The translations under genes were made by a program, and so were the position numbers. Shown piece by piece: positions 44,901 to 59,154 of a DNA stretch of 64,000 nt. Positions within the stretch are counted from its first letter, which is position 1; every line of letters starts with the position of its first letter. The notes under the pieces are model-generated. The model worked only from the letters and a program-made list of their open reading frames with translations. It made no database searches and had not been told where the DNA came from. Origin of the DNA: Streptomyces sp. NBC_01788 (lineage in GTDB: Bacteria > Actinomycetota > Actinomycetes > Streptomycetales > Streptomycetaceae); contig NZ_CP109090.1 of assembly GCF_035917575.1 (NCBI RefSeq), positions 1,364,001 to 1,428,000 on the forward strand. The letters run 5' to 3'.

Positions 44901-46732
44901 AGCTTCCGACAACCACCACTGAGTACAGCTGGTGGGGCAGCCCGGCCAAGGTCACCAAGACCGCGAACGGCGTCGCCCGTACCACTACGACCACGTATGA
45001 CGCCGCGTCCCGACCTATCAAGATCGGGATTACTGGAGGTGCTGGGCAGTCGGTCCCGGAAGCGACCGCCGAGTACGACCCGACCACTGGCCAGGCCGTG
45101 AAGACGGTCTCACCGACCGGCGGCACGATCACCAAGCAGTTCGACAGACTTGGCCGGCTGATCTCCTACACAGACGCGGACAGCGGCAAGACCACCACCG
45201 AGTACGACCTTCTCGACCGCCCGGTCAAGGTAACCGACACTGCCCCCTCGACGGTCACGTACACCTACGACCACAACGCCGAGCCACGCGGCCTGGCGAC
45301 CCGGACCACCGACTCCGTCGCCGGCGCATTCCAGGCCACCTATGACGCGGACGGCACCGTCAACTCGGAGAAGCTGCCCGGCGGCTACACGCTCAAGCAG
45401 ACTCTGGACACCGTTGGCACGCCAACCAACCGCACCTACACCCGTGACAGCGACGGAACTCTCGTCTACTCCAATTCCGTGAGTAGGTCCATACACGACC
45501 AGCTCACCGAACAAGCCGGCTGGTCAGAGCAAACCTACAGCTACGACCGCACCGGTCGGTTGACAACCGTGTGGGACACCACGGACACCGTCTGCACCAA
45601 GCGGACATATACCTTCGACAACCGTACCAACCGAAAGACCCTGACCAGCGCGTCCGGCACCCCCGGGGCCGACTGCCCCACCACCGGAGGCACCACCACC
45701 AACTACGTCTACGACAGCGCCGACCGACTCGTCGACACCGGCTATGTCTACGATGCCATGGGTCGCACGACTGCCTTGCCTGGCGGCACCGTCAGCTACT
45801 TCGTCAATGACCTTATTCAGCAACAGACTGAGAACGGGAAGCGTCAGACCTGGCAACTCGACGCCGACCTCCGCTACCGCTCCTGGAAGGTCGAAACTGG
45901 CAGTGGCACTAGCTGGACCCAGACCACTTCCAAGCTCAATCACTACGGCGGTGACAGCGACAACCCTCGCTGGATCGTTGAAGACCTCGCAACTGGAGCT
46001 CTGACTCGTAACGTCATCTCAGCCTTCGGCGACCTTTCTGCGACGACCAGCCGAGCAGGGGACGTTGTCCTGCAGTTCACCAATATCCACGGTGACATCG
46101 CTCTCCAACTCCCGCTCAGCGCAGGTCAGGAACCTATCCTGCTGGACAGCGATGAATACGGCAAGCCCCGCAATGGTCAGGCTGCAACTCGCTACAACTG
46201 GCTTGGAGCGAAACAACGTTCCACCGAAACGCTCAACAGTGTCACTCTGATGGGCGCTCGTCTTTACAGTCCCACCACGGGGCGCTTCCTCTCAATTGAC
46301 CCCGTGTACGGCGGCAACGCCAACCCCTACGAGTATGGTCTGGGCGATCCAGTCAACCGGTACGATTTGACTGGCTGTACAACAGTCAAGGCGTGCGGAA
46401 TAGCGTACCCAGTTACCACAGGCTGGTTCCCGCTGAAGAAGTACAATCACAGCAGGCCCAGTTCCTGGTACAGGCGCGCACCCGCCTGGCAGAGAGGCAT
46501 GGTCACACTGATTTTCCGCGGATTCATTACGGATATACAGTTCCGGAACCGAATCCTCTCCCTGAGGCAGTGGCGCTGTTATAACAGGCACTACCAGGAG
46601 CGGAATGTCGCTCAGTACCAGATGCAGGCGAAGGTCACCTTCGGCTACGGCTGGTTCAGCTACAATCAGACGACGCCATGGCTCTACGTAAACTACTACT
46701 ACTGGATTGGGCCGACGGTGACGTACTCGTGA
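41961..46732 (+). CDS. RHS/YD-repeat polymorphic toxin, 5'-truncated body
   Basis: An uninterrupted frame of about 1590 residues begins inside the protein at VNYNYRPRTGTKQEAGPPYF; the open frame extends back to 41687 only through inverted DNA. It contains fibronectin-like segments (FRTSPYDGTHYNTGWSAWKT), numerous YD repeats (TEYDYDTAGRVTKFTP, TTEYDLLDRPVKVTDT and others) and the RHS core LYSPTTGRFLSIDPVYGGNA ending in RYDLTG near 46373. After this the variable tip of about 118 residues is aromatic- and Arg-rich (SWYRRAPAWQRGMVTLIFRG, QWRCYNRHYQERNVAQYQMQ, TPWLYVNYYYWIGPTVTYS). RHS proteins encase and deliver such tips. Without its signal peptide and first domain this copy may not be secreted. 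Confidence 0.85.
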
Positions 46733-46941
46733 CGGTGAACTCGAAACTGCGAAGCGCTCTGTTCTGCTTGTGCGTTCTCGCTTCCGCTTTCCCCCTGACT
46801 GCTTTGCTGTACTTTGTCGTCACCGAGAGTGTATCAACGCTGGGCACTCTGGGGCTGCTCCTGCAAAGCGCCACCTTCGGTTGGCTGGCACTAAGAATGC
46901 GCGGTCAGGGCACGCGGGGGCGCGACGGCAACACAAGCTGA
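46729..46941 (+). CDS. Two-helix membrane protein, candidate RHS immunity
   Basis: A 70-residue protein starting with GTG in a GTGA overlap with the RHS stop; a longer frame with an ATG at 46678 lies within the toxin tip and is not preferred. Two hydrophobic helices, about residues 11-33 (LFCLCVLASAFPLTALLYFV) and 38-55 (TLGTLGLLLQSATFGWLA), are joined by a short turn and followed by a basic tail. Immunity proteins are normally encoded directly after an RHS toxin, so this is the natural candidate; an integral-membrane immunity protein would suggest the toxin acts on the membrane or envelope. This is inference from position and topology. Confidence 0.65.
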   Translation: MTVNSKLRSALFCLCVLASAFPLTALLYFVVTESVSTLGTLGLLLQSATFGWLALRMRGQGTRGRDGNTS

Positions 46942-46960
46942 CGTAGCGTCACTCTCGCAC

Positions 46961-46986
46961 GGGCCCGTCAGTTTACTGACGGGCCC
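46961..46986 (+). terminator. Strong hairpin terminator after the RHS/immunity pair
   Basis: A perfect 11-base-pair stem (GGGCCCGTCAG at 46961-46971 with its complement at 46976-46986) around a TTTA loop lies 20 bases after the small membrane gene. It closes the RHS transcription unit. Confidence 0.85.
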
Positions 46987-47049
46987 TCCGCGTTGAGTAA
47001 AGCGTTCCGGGATCGGTGGGCCGTGGGGGCGTGCGAGACAGCGCATGCG

Positions 47050-47330
47050 CTGAGGATTGCCGGGCATCGCCGTTCTGTCGTGTGGTGATGGAAGGTGATG
47101 CAGGTCTGGAGCCCGTGCTGGCTCATGGTGTGCAGCAGCGCCGCCTGGAGGGCCCCGAGGCGCTGCCTGCGGACTTGCTCGCTGCGCCGGTCCAGCTCGA
47201 CACCGTCCTGGTCACGCTAGTCACAGCGTGCCGCGTGGTACTCGAGAGCCCAGTGGTCGGAGACGAACGTGCGCACGTTGCTGTCGTAGCCGCCAACCTG
47301 CTGGTGGGGGAGAACGGCAGATGTCTTCAT
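47050..47330 (-). pseudogene. Possible helicase C-terminal remnant
   Basis: The minus strand reads LLVRMKTSAVLPHQQVGGYD, VRTFVSDHWALEYHAARCD, an in-frame stop at about 47219, then RRSEQVRRQRLGALQAALLH and QHGLQTCITFHHHTTE. The last part resembles the 'QALQAALLxxxxxHGLRRxxTFHxxxxEA' segment of Streptomyces DEAD/DEAH helicases with helicase-associated repeats. No start, motor motifs or continuation are present. A decayed fragment is the most I can support. The rest of 46987-47647 shows no gene. Confidence 0.3.
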
Positions 47331-47647
47331 CCGCACCAGCAGCGACCCGCGTCACCGCGTCGGAGTCGAACCTCGCCGACGTCTCCGGACAGGGCGAGAC
47401 CGTTCGCATCGTCCTGGACGACGGCCTCCCCCCATGAACCCCATGAGGCCGGCGCCTGATCGGCACTGCCTGCCGACGAACAGCCGATGGCCGCCCGGAT
47501 CGATCGAGCGGTCATCGTGTGGCCCCTCCTCATGAGGGCGCATTACGACGTTCCGGACCAGCGGGCCGCTGTGGCCGCGTACCGTCACCTCCAGGCGATG
47601 CAGTGACCGGGCGGTCACGCAAGGTTGCAACCTGGGAGGGGTCGAAC

Positions 47648-48200
47648 ATGGTGAACGCCGGGACGTACCCGCTGTGGCAGCAGATTGCCGTCACCGAGGG
47701 ACTGCCGGACGAAGCGCTGCCCGCAGTGATCGAGGCGCTGTGCACGGCCTCCCGCGCCTTCTACGGCGTCGACAACAGCGGGGACGAATCGCGCAAGCAG
47801 GCCTTCGCGGCCGCGCTGTCCACCCTCCTGCAGCGGGCGGCCAAGCCCGCGCTGCACCGGCGACTCCTGGCGCAGGCCGACGACAAGCAGCTCGCCGACC
47901 TCGCCGACCAGGGCGTGGTCACAGCCGCCGACCTGCCCGCGATCCTGCGCACCCACCGCCTGCCGGAGATGGTCGGCCTGCCCAAGCCGAGCGTGACCTG
48001 CCGCCACCGGCTCAACCGCATCGCGGAACGGGTGCGCTACAACCCCGGCCTCATGGATATCGTGGCCGAGCAGCTGCACGCGGTTGCCGACGAATGCGTC
48101 CGCCGCGGCCGCCTGCTCACCCCGCCCCGCAATCCCAAGGACGACCGCTACAAGGCCATCACCGTGGCCGAGGACCTGGCCCGGCTCAGCGCCAATCCCG
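47648..48200 (+). CDS. Hypothetical protein, 3'-truncated
   Basis: An ATG at 47648 behind GGGAGGGG begins a frame with convincing protein character for about 180 residues: YPLWQQIAVTEGLPDEALPA, LCTASRAFYGVDNSGDESRK, LLQRAAKPALHRRLLAQADD, AERVRYNPGLMDIVAEQLHA and NPKDDRYKAITVAEDLARLS. The frame stays open to 48412, but from about 48190 it runs antisense through the nucleotidyltransferase gene, so its natural end is missing. I do not recognise the family; it is mainly helical and cytoplasmic. The junction near 48190 is likely a recombination point. Confidence 0.55.
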
Positions 48201-49377
48201 GCCGTGCTCACCGAACCGGGCCAGCTCCGCATCGAGCGCCGCACGGAGAGCCTCTCCGTCGACGCCAGGTATCGCTTGCGGGACGAGTGTCGCAGCAGCG
48301 TCGGAGATCAGCATCCGGAAGGCCCGCTGTCCGGGTGCCAGACGCGCCCTGGGAAGCAGGACGCACTCCCGGACCTCCGCGCCCGGCCCGACACTGCCGC
48401 CTTCTTCGATGACCGCGGGCCCGATGACTCGGCTGCCGCGGCCGATCCGGACACCGCGCCCCATACGGACCGGGCCGACGATCACGGCTTCCGAATGGAT
48501 CGACGCGCTCGGATGGACGACCGCGAGCGGACCATCCGGAGCGGCGAAGGGGGGACGCCCCAGCCGGCCGTGTCAACGCCATGAACGAGCCGTCGAGGAA
48601 CTGCCGCGGCGTGCCGAAATCGACGAAACGGTGCGTCGTGATGTGGGCCAGAACCCGGGCGTCCGGGCGAGCGACGATTCCGGCAAGCACGTCTCGGCCC
48701 AGGTCCTCCGGGTCCGGCCGGCCCGCTCGGGCGTCAAGCGTCTCCAGCTGGACGAAGTCCTTTAGGAGTCCGGCCGCCGATGGACCGAATACAGCAGTCC
48801 CTGTCGCGGCGATCCGGCCTTCCGCGGCGGCTCCGGGCTTGTGCTGGTAGCGGAGAACCCGGCGGCGGTCCTCAGCCACACTGGCGATGTCGCCCGTAAA
48901 CTCTGCCGCCGGCCACGGGTGGCGGAGGCAGCCAAGAGTGACGTCGCCGCCGCTGGATCGGTGGTCTGCCAGCAGGGCCGTCAAGTCGAGGGTGGAGATG
49001 GTGTCGGCGGGCAGCACGAGCAGGGCCTCCCCTCCCCAGGACCCGGCGAGGGTAGCGAGCGTCCCGCCGGTGCCGAGCGGGACTTCCTCTCGCTGGTAGG
49101 AGATCTCAACGCCCAGATCGGCGAAACCGGCGAGCGCCTGCCGGAAGGCGGGTTCGTGGACCGCCTGGACGTTCACCGTGACCGCCGTGACGCTGGCTAC
49201 CCGGAGCCGGTCGACCGCCCAGCAGATCAGCGGGACGCCGAGGACGGGCAGGAGCGGTTTCGGGCAAGTGTCCGTGACGGGTACCAGCCGCGAGCCATAT
49301 CCGGCCGCGAACACCAGTCCGCGCACCGTTTCCGGTTCCGTCCCGTCTTCGACCGCTGCCATGTCGTCGGACCTCAC
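48186..49377 (-). pseudogene. Sugar-1-phosphate nucleotidyltransferase with LbH domain, frameshifted
   Basis: From GTG 49377 the frame encodes a nucleotidyltransferase: GLVFAAGYGSRLVPVTDTCP followed by KPLLPVLGVPLI (GxGxRLxPxTxxxPKPxxP signature) and LLVLPADTIS. At a G6 run (about 48549-48554 on the plus strand) the sense shifts to VIVGPVRMGRGVRIGRGSRV and IGPAVIEEGGSVGPGAEVRE, hexapeptide repeats of a left-handed beta-helix, ending at 48186. The restored enzyme of about 397 residues would make an NDP-sugar. A homopolymer position makes a sequencing error plausible. Its start overlaps the 2H-phosphoesterase stop (GTGA). Confidence 0.8.
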
Positions 49378-50099
49378 CGCGCGCAGCTGATACCGGCGAG
49401 ACGGCTCATCGTGATCTCCCCGCCCGCCAAGTCGTACCGGACGAGGTCCAGCGCCGCGGGCCGTATCGTTCCGTAGCCCTTCTCACGGCGTGCGGAGACG
49501 ACACCGGCGATCGAGCACTCGGGGACGACCGGTGCCTGGAACACGGCAACCGAGACGTGGGCGATGTCCCGCATGGTCGTGTAGTCGTTGCTGACGAACG
49601 CCCGTGGGCCTTCGACCGAGCCGGCCTCGTGCAGTCTGGTCCGAAGCCGGACCAAACCGTCACTGGGAACCCCGCACACGAATAGCCCGCCTTTCGATCC
49701 GCCCAGGCCGGACAGCTCGATCTCGATCGGCGGGCAGTCCCTCAGCGCGGTTTCGACGAGGTCTGCGTAGTAGTCCACCTGGTCCTGCGGCACCTGGTCC
49801 TGATAGCCCTCCAGGCTGCGCACGGTGCTGTGCAGGTTCTCGGGAAGATAGGTGAAGTGGTGCGGCGACAGGGCCGCGGCGATCGGGCCCAGATCCTGGG
49901 CGATCGCGTCCCGGATCGCGCCGTCGACCGGCACGACCAGACTCAGCCCCCAGCGGGGGTCGCCGTGGCGGGGGATGGAGTCGGCGTTGTAAGTGCCCTC
50001 CGCGAGAGCGGGCTCGGCATCGCCCCACATGGTGTGGAACTTCGCGGCCAGGTCGGGCGTCCGGTAGGTGTCAGCTGTCCGGGACGTTGGCTCAGGCAT
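49374..50099 (-). CDS. 2H phosphoesterase (2'-5' RNA ligase-like)
   Basis: A 241-residue protein with the two histidine motifs of the 2H superfamily: NLHSTVRS with His90 and Thr92, and AHVSVAVF with His181 and Ser183. Such enzymes open cyclic or 2'-5' phosphodiesters in RNA or nucleotides. It lies between an inositol-monophosphatase remnant and a nucleotidyltransferase, all coupled by 4-base overlaps, so the original operon probably handled a sugar or nucleotide phosphate. Both neighbours are damaged, and this gene alone is intact. Confidence 0.82.
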   Translation of the reverse strand: MPEPTSRTADTYRTPDLAAKFHTMWGDAEPALAEGTYNADSIPRHGDPRWGLSLVVPVDGAIRDAIAQDLGPIAAALSPHHFTYLPENLHSTVRSLEGYQDQVPQDQVDYYADLVETALRDCPPIEIELSGLGGSKGGLFVCGVPSDGLVRLRTRLHEAGSVEGPRAFVSNDYTTMRDIAHVSVAVFQAPVVPECSIAGVVSARREKGYGTIRPAALDLVRYDLAGGEITMSRLAGISCAR

Positions 50100-50345
50100 C
50101 AGTCACTCATCAGGGTGTTCGGCGGGATCGGGCAGAGTCGAAGGTCGGCGGTCAGCTCGTTGTGCAGCTCGCCGTTGGTGGTCAGCAGGCTTCCGCCCGG
50201 AGGTCCCGGGCACCCGACATGTCGGTCCAGGCACCGCCCGCCTCGGCAACGATCAGGGCCGGGGCCGCGACCTCCCAGAGCTACTACCCCGGCAGCATCA
50301 CCACACCTACGCCGCAGACCTTCAGCGTGGCCTCCCCACCGGCAG
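50099..50345 (-). pseudogene. Inositol-monophosphatase-like C-terminal remnant
   Basis: The minus strand reads EVAAPALIVAEAGGAWTDMS followed by GARDLRAEAC in one frame, then LLTTNGELHNELTADLRLCP in another, ending at 50099 in an ATGA overlap with the 2H gene. The first part is the WDxAAxxLIVxEAGG segment of IMPase-like enzymes. The catalytic N-terminal two thirds are missing and one indel is present near 50200. Confidence 0.6.
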
Positions 50346-50609
50346 TTGGAGGCCGGCTTCGGAGTTGACCACCCCTGTCGAAGCGAGCGGTCACGCACTG
50401 CACCCCGGGCCCATATCCGCCAGATTTGAGCCCGGCGCGAGACTTGCGGGGCTTTACACGGGTTCCTCACGTACGCCTTCTCACCGGCGTTCCCCGGCTC
50501 GGACTGCCCTCAGTTTTTACCCGGCCGCTGCGACGGCCCGGCGGTAGAGGTCTTCCACCCCCACTCGGTCACATGGCGCCTCGTGGCGCACCCAGAGGTT
50601 CTTGCGGGT

Positions 50610-50786
50610 GACCGGAGCGAGCAGACCGCGCGCGTAGTCACGCATGCGGCGGTGGAGTTCCACACGGTCGAAGCGATGACCGATGGTCACGAGGAGGTCG
50701 TCCAGTGCAGCGAGTTGACCACGAACCGCATCGGAGGCGCTCGTGGCACGACAACGAGCCGCATGAGGCGAAGCAACACGCAACAC
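50610..50786 (-). mobile_element. IS701-type transposase N-terminal scrap
   Basis: The minus strand encodes QLAALDDLLVTIGHRFDRVE followed by LHRRMRDYARGLLAPVTRKN, which matches the conserved N-terminal helix region of IS701-family transposases (RFxRxExRxRxxxYxxGLLAPVxRKN). Sequence after 'KN' does not continue the family. It is a different copy from the element at 36551, where this region is more divergent. Confidence 0.6.
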
Positions 50787-50805
50787 CTTGATTTTCTGCG
50801 AGCCC

Positions 50806-51708
50806 TTAGGAAGATCTATACCCGTCCGCGTGCTGAGCCTTCACGGCTCCGGCTGGGTCCAGATGCTGTGTGGGGTCAGCCCAGCTGGCGAGCAGTTTCA
50901 GGCGTTCCGCGGAGGGAGATCCGGGTTCTGCGGTGGAGACGCCCAAGGTCTGTTCCGGGTCGTCGGCCGGTGTGAAGGCCTCGTAGCCCAGTACGAGGTC
51001 ACCGACGACGGGATGGCGGTAGTGCTTGGTGCCATGGGTGCGCTGGAACACATCATGGTCGGCCCACCAGTGTCGGAAGTCCGCGTCCTGGAGGGAGAGT
51101 TCACCGACCAGCTCGGCCAGGGAGGGATCGTGAGGATGGCGACCCGCGTACAGGCGCAAAGAGGAGACGATGCCGCGGGCAGCGCCCTCCCAGTCGGCGT
51201 ACAACGTGCGGAAGCGGTCGTCGAGAAAGACCAGACGGGCCATGTTACGGCTCCAAACGGGCAGAGCCTCGAAGTCCACATACAGGGCGTGGGCGAGGTG
51301 GTTGGCGGCCAGGACGTCCATGCGGCGGCCGTACACGAGGGCGGGGACATCGGTCAGGGCGTCCAGCAGGAGCCGCAGGCCGGGGCGGACGCGCTGCGGG
51401 GGCAGCGGGCGGGGACGAGTGCGGGACGGCTTGGCGATCCGGAACAGATGAGCGCGCTCCAGATCGTTGAGCCGCAGGGCGCGTGCGATCGCGTCCAGAA
51501 CCGATGCGGAGACATTGAGGTGCCGGCCGCGTTCGAGACGGATGTAGTAGTCGACGCTGACACCGGCCAGCTGGGCAACCTCTTCCCGCCGCAGGCCGGG
51601 AACACGACGGACGCCCGGCTGGGGCACCAGTCCCGCCTCCTCCGGGGTGATCTTCGCGCGGCGCGTGCGCAGAAAGTCACGCAGCTCGGGGTTCGGTTCC
51701 TTGGCCAT
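50806..51708 (-). CDS. XRE regulator with MmyB-like ligand domain
   Basis: A 300-residue regulator. The N-terminal HTH reads LRDFLRTRRAKITPEEAGLV and VPGLRREEVAQLAGVSVDYY followed by 'IRLERG', the typical MmyB-type XRE domain. The rest is the MmyB_LBD (PAS-like) domain with MDVLAANHLAHALYVDFEAL, ARLVFLDDRFRTLYADWEGA and the 'ELSLQDADFRHWWADHDV' stretch. This family often represses a divergent oxidoreductase gene. Here it faces the aldo/keto reductase at 51849 across a 140-base region. Confidence 0.95.
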   Translation of the reverse strand: MAKEPNPELRDFLRTRRAKITPEEAGLVPQPGVRRVPGLRREEVAQLAGVSVDYYIRLERGRHLNVSASVLDAIARALRLNDLERAHLFRIAKPSRTRPRPLPPQRVRPGLRLLLDALTDVPALVYGRRMDVLAANHLAHALYVDFEALPVWSRNMARLVFLDDRFRTLYADWEGAARGIVSSLRLYAGRHPHDPSLAELVGELSLQDADFRHWWADHDVFQRTHGTKHYRHPVVGDLVLGYEAFTPADDPEQTLGVSTAEPGSPSAERLKLLASWADPTQHLDPAGAVKAQHADGYRSS

Positions 51709-51848
51709 GTCACCACGGTAGACCGGGCCGGTCCGGGGATGCCTGCCCCAAAGGGGGTCTGCTGGACCCCCGGTCCGGGCGGGTCTCCCCCGGGTGCGTC
51801 CGACGGTGTTTGGCTTCTGCCCGAGCGATCAAACATCAGGAGGACCTC

Positions 51849-52865
51849 ATGAAACGCAGGATTCTGGGTGGCACTGGCTTCTCGGTGAGCGAGTACGCAC
51901 TCGGTGCGATGATGTTCGGCGCCATGGGCAACACCGACCACGGCGAGTCGGTCCGCATGATCCACACAGCGCTCGACGCCGGCATCAACCTCATCGACAC
52001 TGCCGATGTGTACTCCGGTGGCGAGTCGGAAGTGATCGTAGGCAAGGCGCTCAAGGGCCGTCGTGACGACGTCGTACTGGCCACCAAGTTCGGGCTGGCC
52101 ATGGGCGAGGACCCCAACCGGCGGGGCGGCTCGGCCCGCTGGATCCACCGGGCGGTGGAGGACAGTCTGCGCCGCCTGGACACCGACTGCATCGATCTCT
52201 ACCAGATGCACCGCCCCGACCCGCACACGGACATCGACGAGACCCTCGGCGCCCTGTCGGACCTGGTCCGTGCCGGAAAGGTCCGCGCCATCGGCGGCTC
52301 CTTCTTCTCCCCCGAGGAGATCGTGGAGGCCCAGTGGACGGCGGAGCACCGCGGGCATCACCGCCTCCGCACCGAGCAGCCTCCGTACTCGATCCTCACC
52401 CGCGGCGTGGAAAACCGTGTGCTGCCGACCGCCCAGCGTCACAGCATGGGCGTGCTGACCTTCGGACCGCTCAACTCCGGCTGGCTGTCGGGCCGTACCG
52501 ACCCGTCCATGGGACACCGGAGCGCGGGCGCCGGGGCGAAGATGTTCGACCTGTCGCAGCCGGGCGTGCGGGCGAAGGCCGACGCGGTCCAGAAGCTCTC
52601 CGCGCTGGCGGGCGAAGCGGGTCTGCCGCTGCCCCATCTGGCCACCGCGTTCGTCCGCTCCCACCCGGCCGTCACCGCGGTGCTGATCGGCCCACGCCGC
52701 CCGGAGCACCTGGCCGACCTCCTCGCCGGGGCCGATGTCGAGCTCGCTGACGACCTTCTTGACCGCATCGACGAGATCGTTCCGCCCGGCGTCGACGTGA
52801 ACCCCGGCGACTTCTACATCGATCCCACCCCGCCGATCACCGACAAGCGTCTACGCCGACGCTGA
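51849..52865 (+). CDS. Aldo/keto reductase
   Basis: A 338-residue NADPH-dependent aldo/keto reductase with the AGGAGG site five bases before its ATG. The catalytic tetrad is present: Asp50 and Tyr55 in IDTADVY, Lys80 in VLATKFG and His121 in LYQMHRPDP. The sequence IGPRRPEHLADLLAG near the end binds the cofactor phosphate. It is divergent from the MmyB-type regulator, which probably controls it. Substrate unknown. Confidence 0.95.
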   Translation: MKRRILGGTGFSVSEYALGAMMFGAMGNTDHGESVRMIHTALDAGINLIDTADVYSGGESEVIVGKALKGRRDDVVLATKFGLAMGEDPNRRGGSARWIHRAVEDSLRRLDTDCIDLYQMHRPDPHTDIDETLGALSDLVRAGKVRAIGGSFFSPEEIVEAQWTAEHRGHHRLRTEQPPYSILTRGVENRVLPTAQRHSMGVLTFGPLNSGWLSGRTDPSMGHRSAGAGAKMFDLSQPGVRAKADAVQKLSALAGEAGLPLPHLATAFVRSHPAVTAVLIGPRRPEHLADLLAGADVELADDLLDRIDEIVPPGVDVNPGDFYIDPTPPITDKRLRRR

Positions 52866-53199
52866 GGCACGGGACGCCTCCATGATCGAGCGTCCGTCGG
52901 CCCACTCCAGCACGATCCGCGACCGCTGGGCCGACGCGTGCGCCGTCGCACGACGATGCATCCGGCCCTCCGGCCCTCCGGTGCAACCAGCCGGGCGTCT
53001 TCGGACCCGGACGGCTCATACCGAACGCATGCTGTGGCTCGGTCCAAATGCGACCTCGGACGAAGCGGCCGTCGACAGCGGGTGCTCCGGCACCCGCCGC
53101 GACAAGTTGAACGCGCGTGGCCGTCAATCGCCTGGATGGCCGCCCACCACGTGCGCGCCGGCCTGCCGTCCAGTGCGCCGGATTCAGTGGGCGACGATG

Positions 53200-53490
53200 C
53201 TTGTCCGCATAGGCGGCCAGTCGTACCCCTACGTGCGAAAGAGTCGAGCCGAAGCGCGACGGACCGCTGCCGCGCTGACGACTGCGTGCGGCTTTCCCGT
53301 CGAGATTCAGCCGGTGCTCGCATTCGTCGCGGTGGCGCGGCTTCAGGTCGTGCCGTCGCTCCGGGACGTGCGTGTCCATCAGGAGCGCGACATATCTGCG
53401 CTCAAGCACCTCAAGACCGACTGGCGACCAGACAAGGCCGAGGCGGCGTACGAGGCGGCACGTGATCGCCGTACGTGGATTCGCTCTTGA
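53200..53490 (+). pseudogene. NERD-domain protein C-terminal remnant
   Basis: The plus-strand frame ends with GGQSYPYVRKSRAEARRTAA, GFPVEIQPVLAFVAVARLQV and DISALKHLKTDWRPDKAEAA followed by YEAARDRRTWIRS, which matches the end of NERD (nuclease-related domain) proteins. The frame reaches back to 52882, but that part has no protein-like character, so the N-terminal catalytic half is missing. The rest of 52866-53621 shows no other gene. Confidence 0.5.
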
Positions 53491-53621
53491 CTTGGCCGGG
53501 TTACAGCCAACTTTCGTGGAATGTGGCCTGTTCGCGTCATTACCCGCCGGTCCCTGTTGAGGGCGCCGCTTCTCTCCCGCATCCTGGAAGGCTTTCTGTC
53601 GAGCCATGATCTGGGGGATAG

Positions 53622-58193
<4,572 letters not shown>

Positions 58194-58194
58194 T

Positions 58195-59154
58195 GTGAAC
58201 GAGATCTTCGACGACAGCACGCTGACGGAGATCGCCCACCTGATCTGTGGGGACGAGACGCCTCTGCTCTACCGGAAGGGGTACGAGATAGCCGCGTTCT
58301 TCCAGCGAGCGGGTTGGGACGATGTTCCGGAGTACGACGGCACGCCGAGGCACAAGTGGACCTTGGATCTCCTCAGGGAGCGACAGGAGGACGGTATGGA
58401 TGACGCCAAGCGAGCCGTCCTTCGCTTGGCGAATCGCCTTGAGTACTACAACCAGCAGCAGGAGTACCAGGCCACGCTGAGGCGGCTCAACGAGATACTC
58501 GTGCTCGACGGTCGCCGGGTCGGCGAGGACGGAGGCCAACCGGTCCTCGTCCGTTGCGAAGCCGGTTTCGAGGACGAGGTACGTCAGTTGCGGCAAGTCG
58601 AGCTGAAGGTCTCTGTGACGGAGGTGGTGAGCGACCCGGAACTCGCCGCCACCGTGCAACTCCGGCTGGACGAGGCACGCATCTGCTACCACCACGGCGC
58701 CTACACGTCGGCAGTCATCATGCTGGGCAGCCTGCTGGAGGGAGTGCTCGCGCATGCCGCGCAGACCCGCGCCGCCGGCGTACGCATGCCGAAGCCGATG
58801 CGGAACATGGGGTTGAAAGACTTCCTGGACTTCGCGTACGACAACAAATGGATCGAGCACGATGCCAAACTGGCCTCGGAGCTTATCCGGCAGTGCAGGA
58901 ATCTCGTGCATCCCTTGGCGGAAAAACAGAACGGACACAGCCCGAACCGCGACACGCTCGACATGTGCTGGCCGGTCGTGAACGCCACGCTGAATGACCT
59001 CGCGGCGACGGCGACGGCGCCCCCTGCCCCGCCTTCTCCGGGGGCGTCCGCAGATCGAGGTCGTGGCCGCAATTCCAATGCCTCCGCCCAACGTCCAACG
59101 CCGGCCTCTGTCGCTCGTCGCCGTCCGGGCGGGGGAACAACGGCGGGCATCTGA
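58195..59154 (+). CDS. AbiJ-NTD-like/HEPN-like protein
   Basis: A 319-residue protein starting with GTG one base after the helicase stop behind GAGGGAG. Residues 5-60 (LTEIAHLICGDETPLLYRKG, then YEIAAFFQRAGWDDVPEYDG) resemble the N-terminal domains found in AbiJ-like abortive-infection proteins. The C-terminal part (about 155-275) is a HEPN-like helical bundle with the RxxxxH element at Arg235-Asn236-Leu-Val-His239 (CRNLVHP). HEPN proteins with this motif are usually RNases. The last 40 residues are a disordered Pro/Ala/Arg tail. With the helicase-nuclease it forms a two-gene defence-like unit; enzyme activity is inferred from motifs only. Confidence 0.8.
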   Translation: MNEIFDDSTLTEIAHLICGDETPLLYRKGYEIAAFFQRAGWDDVPEYDGTPRHKWTLDLLRERQEDGMDDAKRAVLRLANRLEYYNQQQEYQATLRRLNEILVLDGRRVGEDGGQPVLVRCEAGFEDEVRQLRQVELKVSVTEVVSDPELAATVQLRLDEARICYHHGAYTSAVIMLGSLLEGVLAHAAQTRAAGVRMPKPMRNMGLKDFLDFAYDNKWIEHDAKLASELIRQCRNLVHPLAEKQNGHSPNRDTLDMCWPVVNATLNDLAATATAPPAPPSPGASADRGRGRNSNASAQRPTPASVARRRPGGGTTAGI

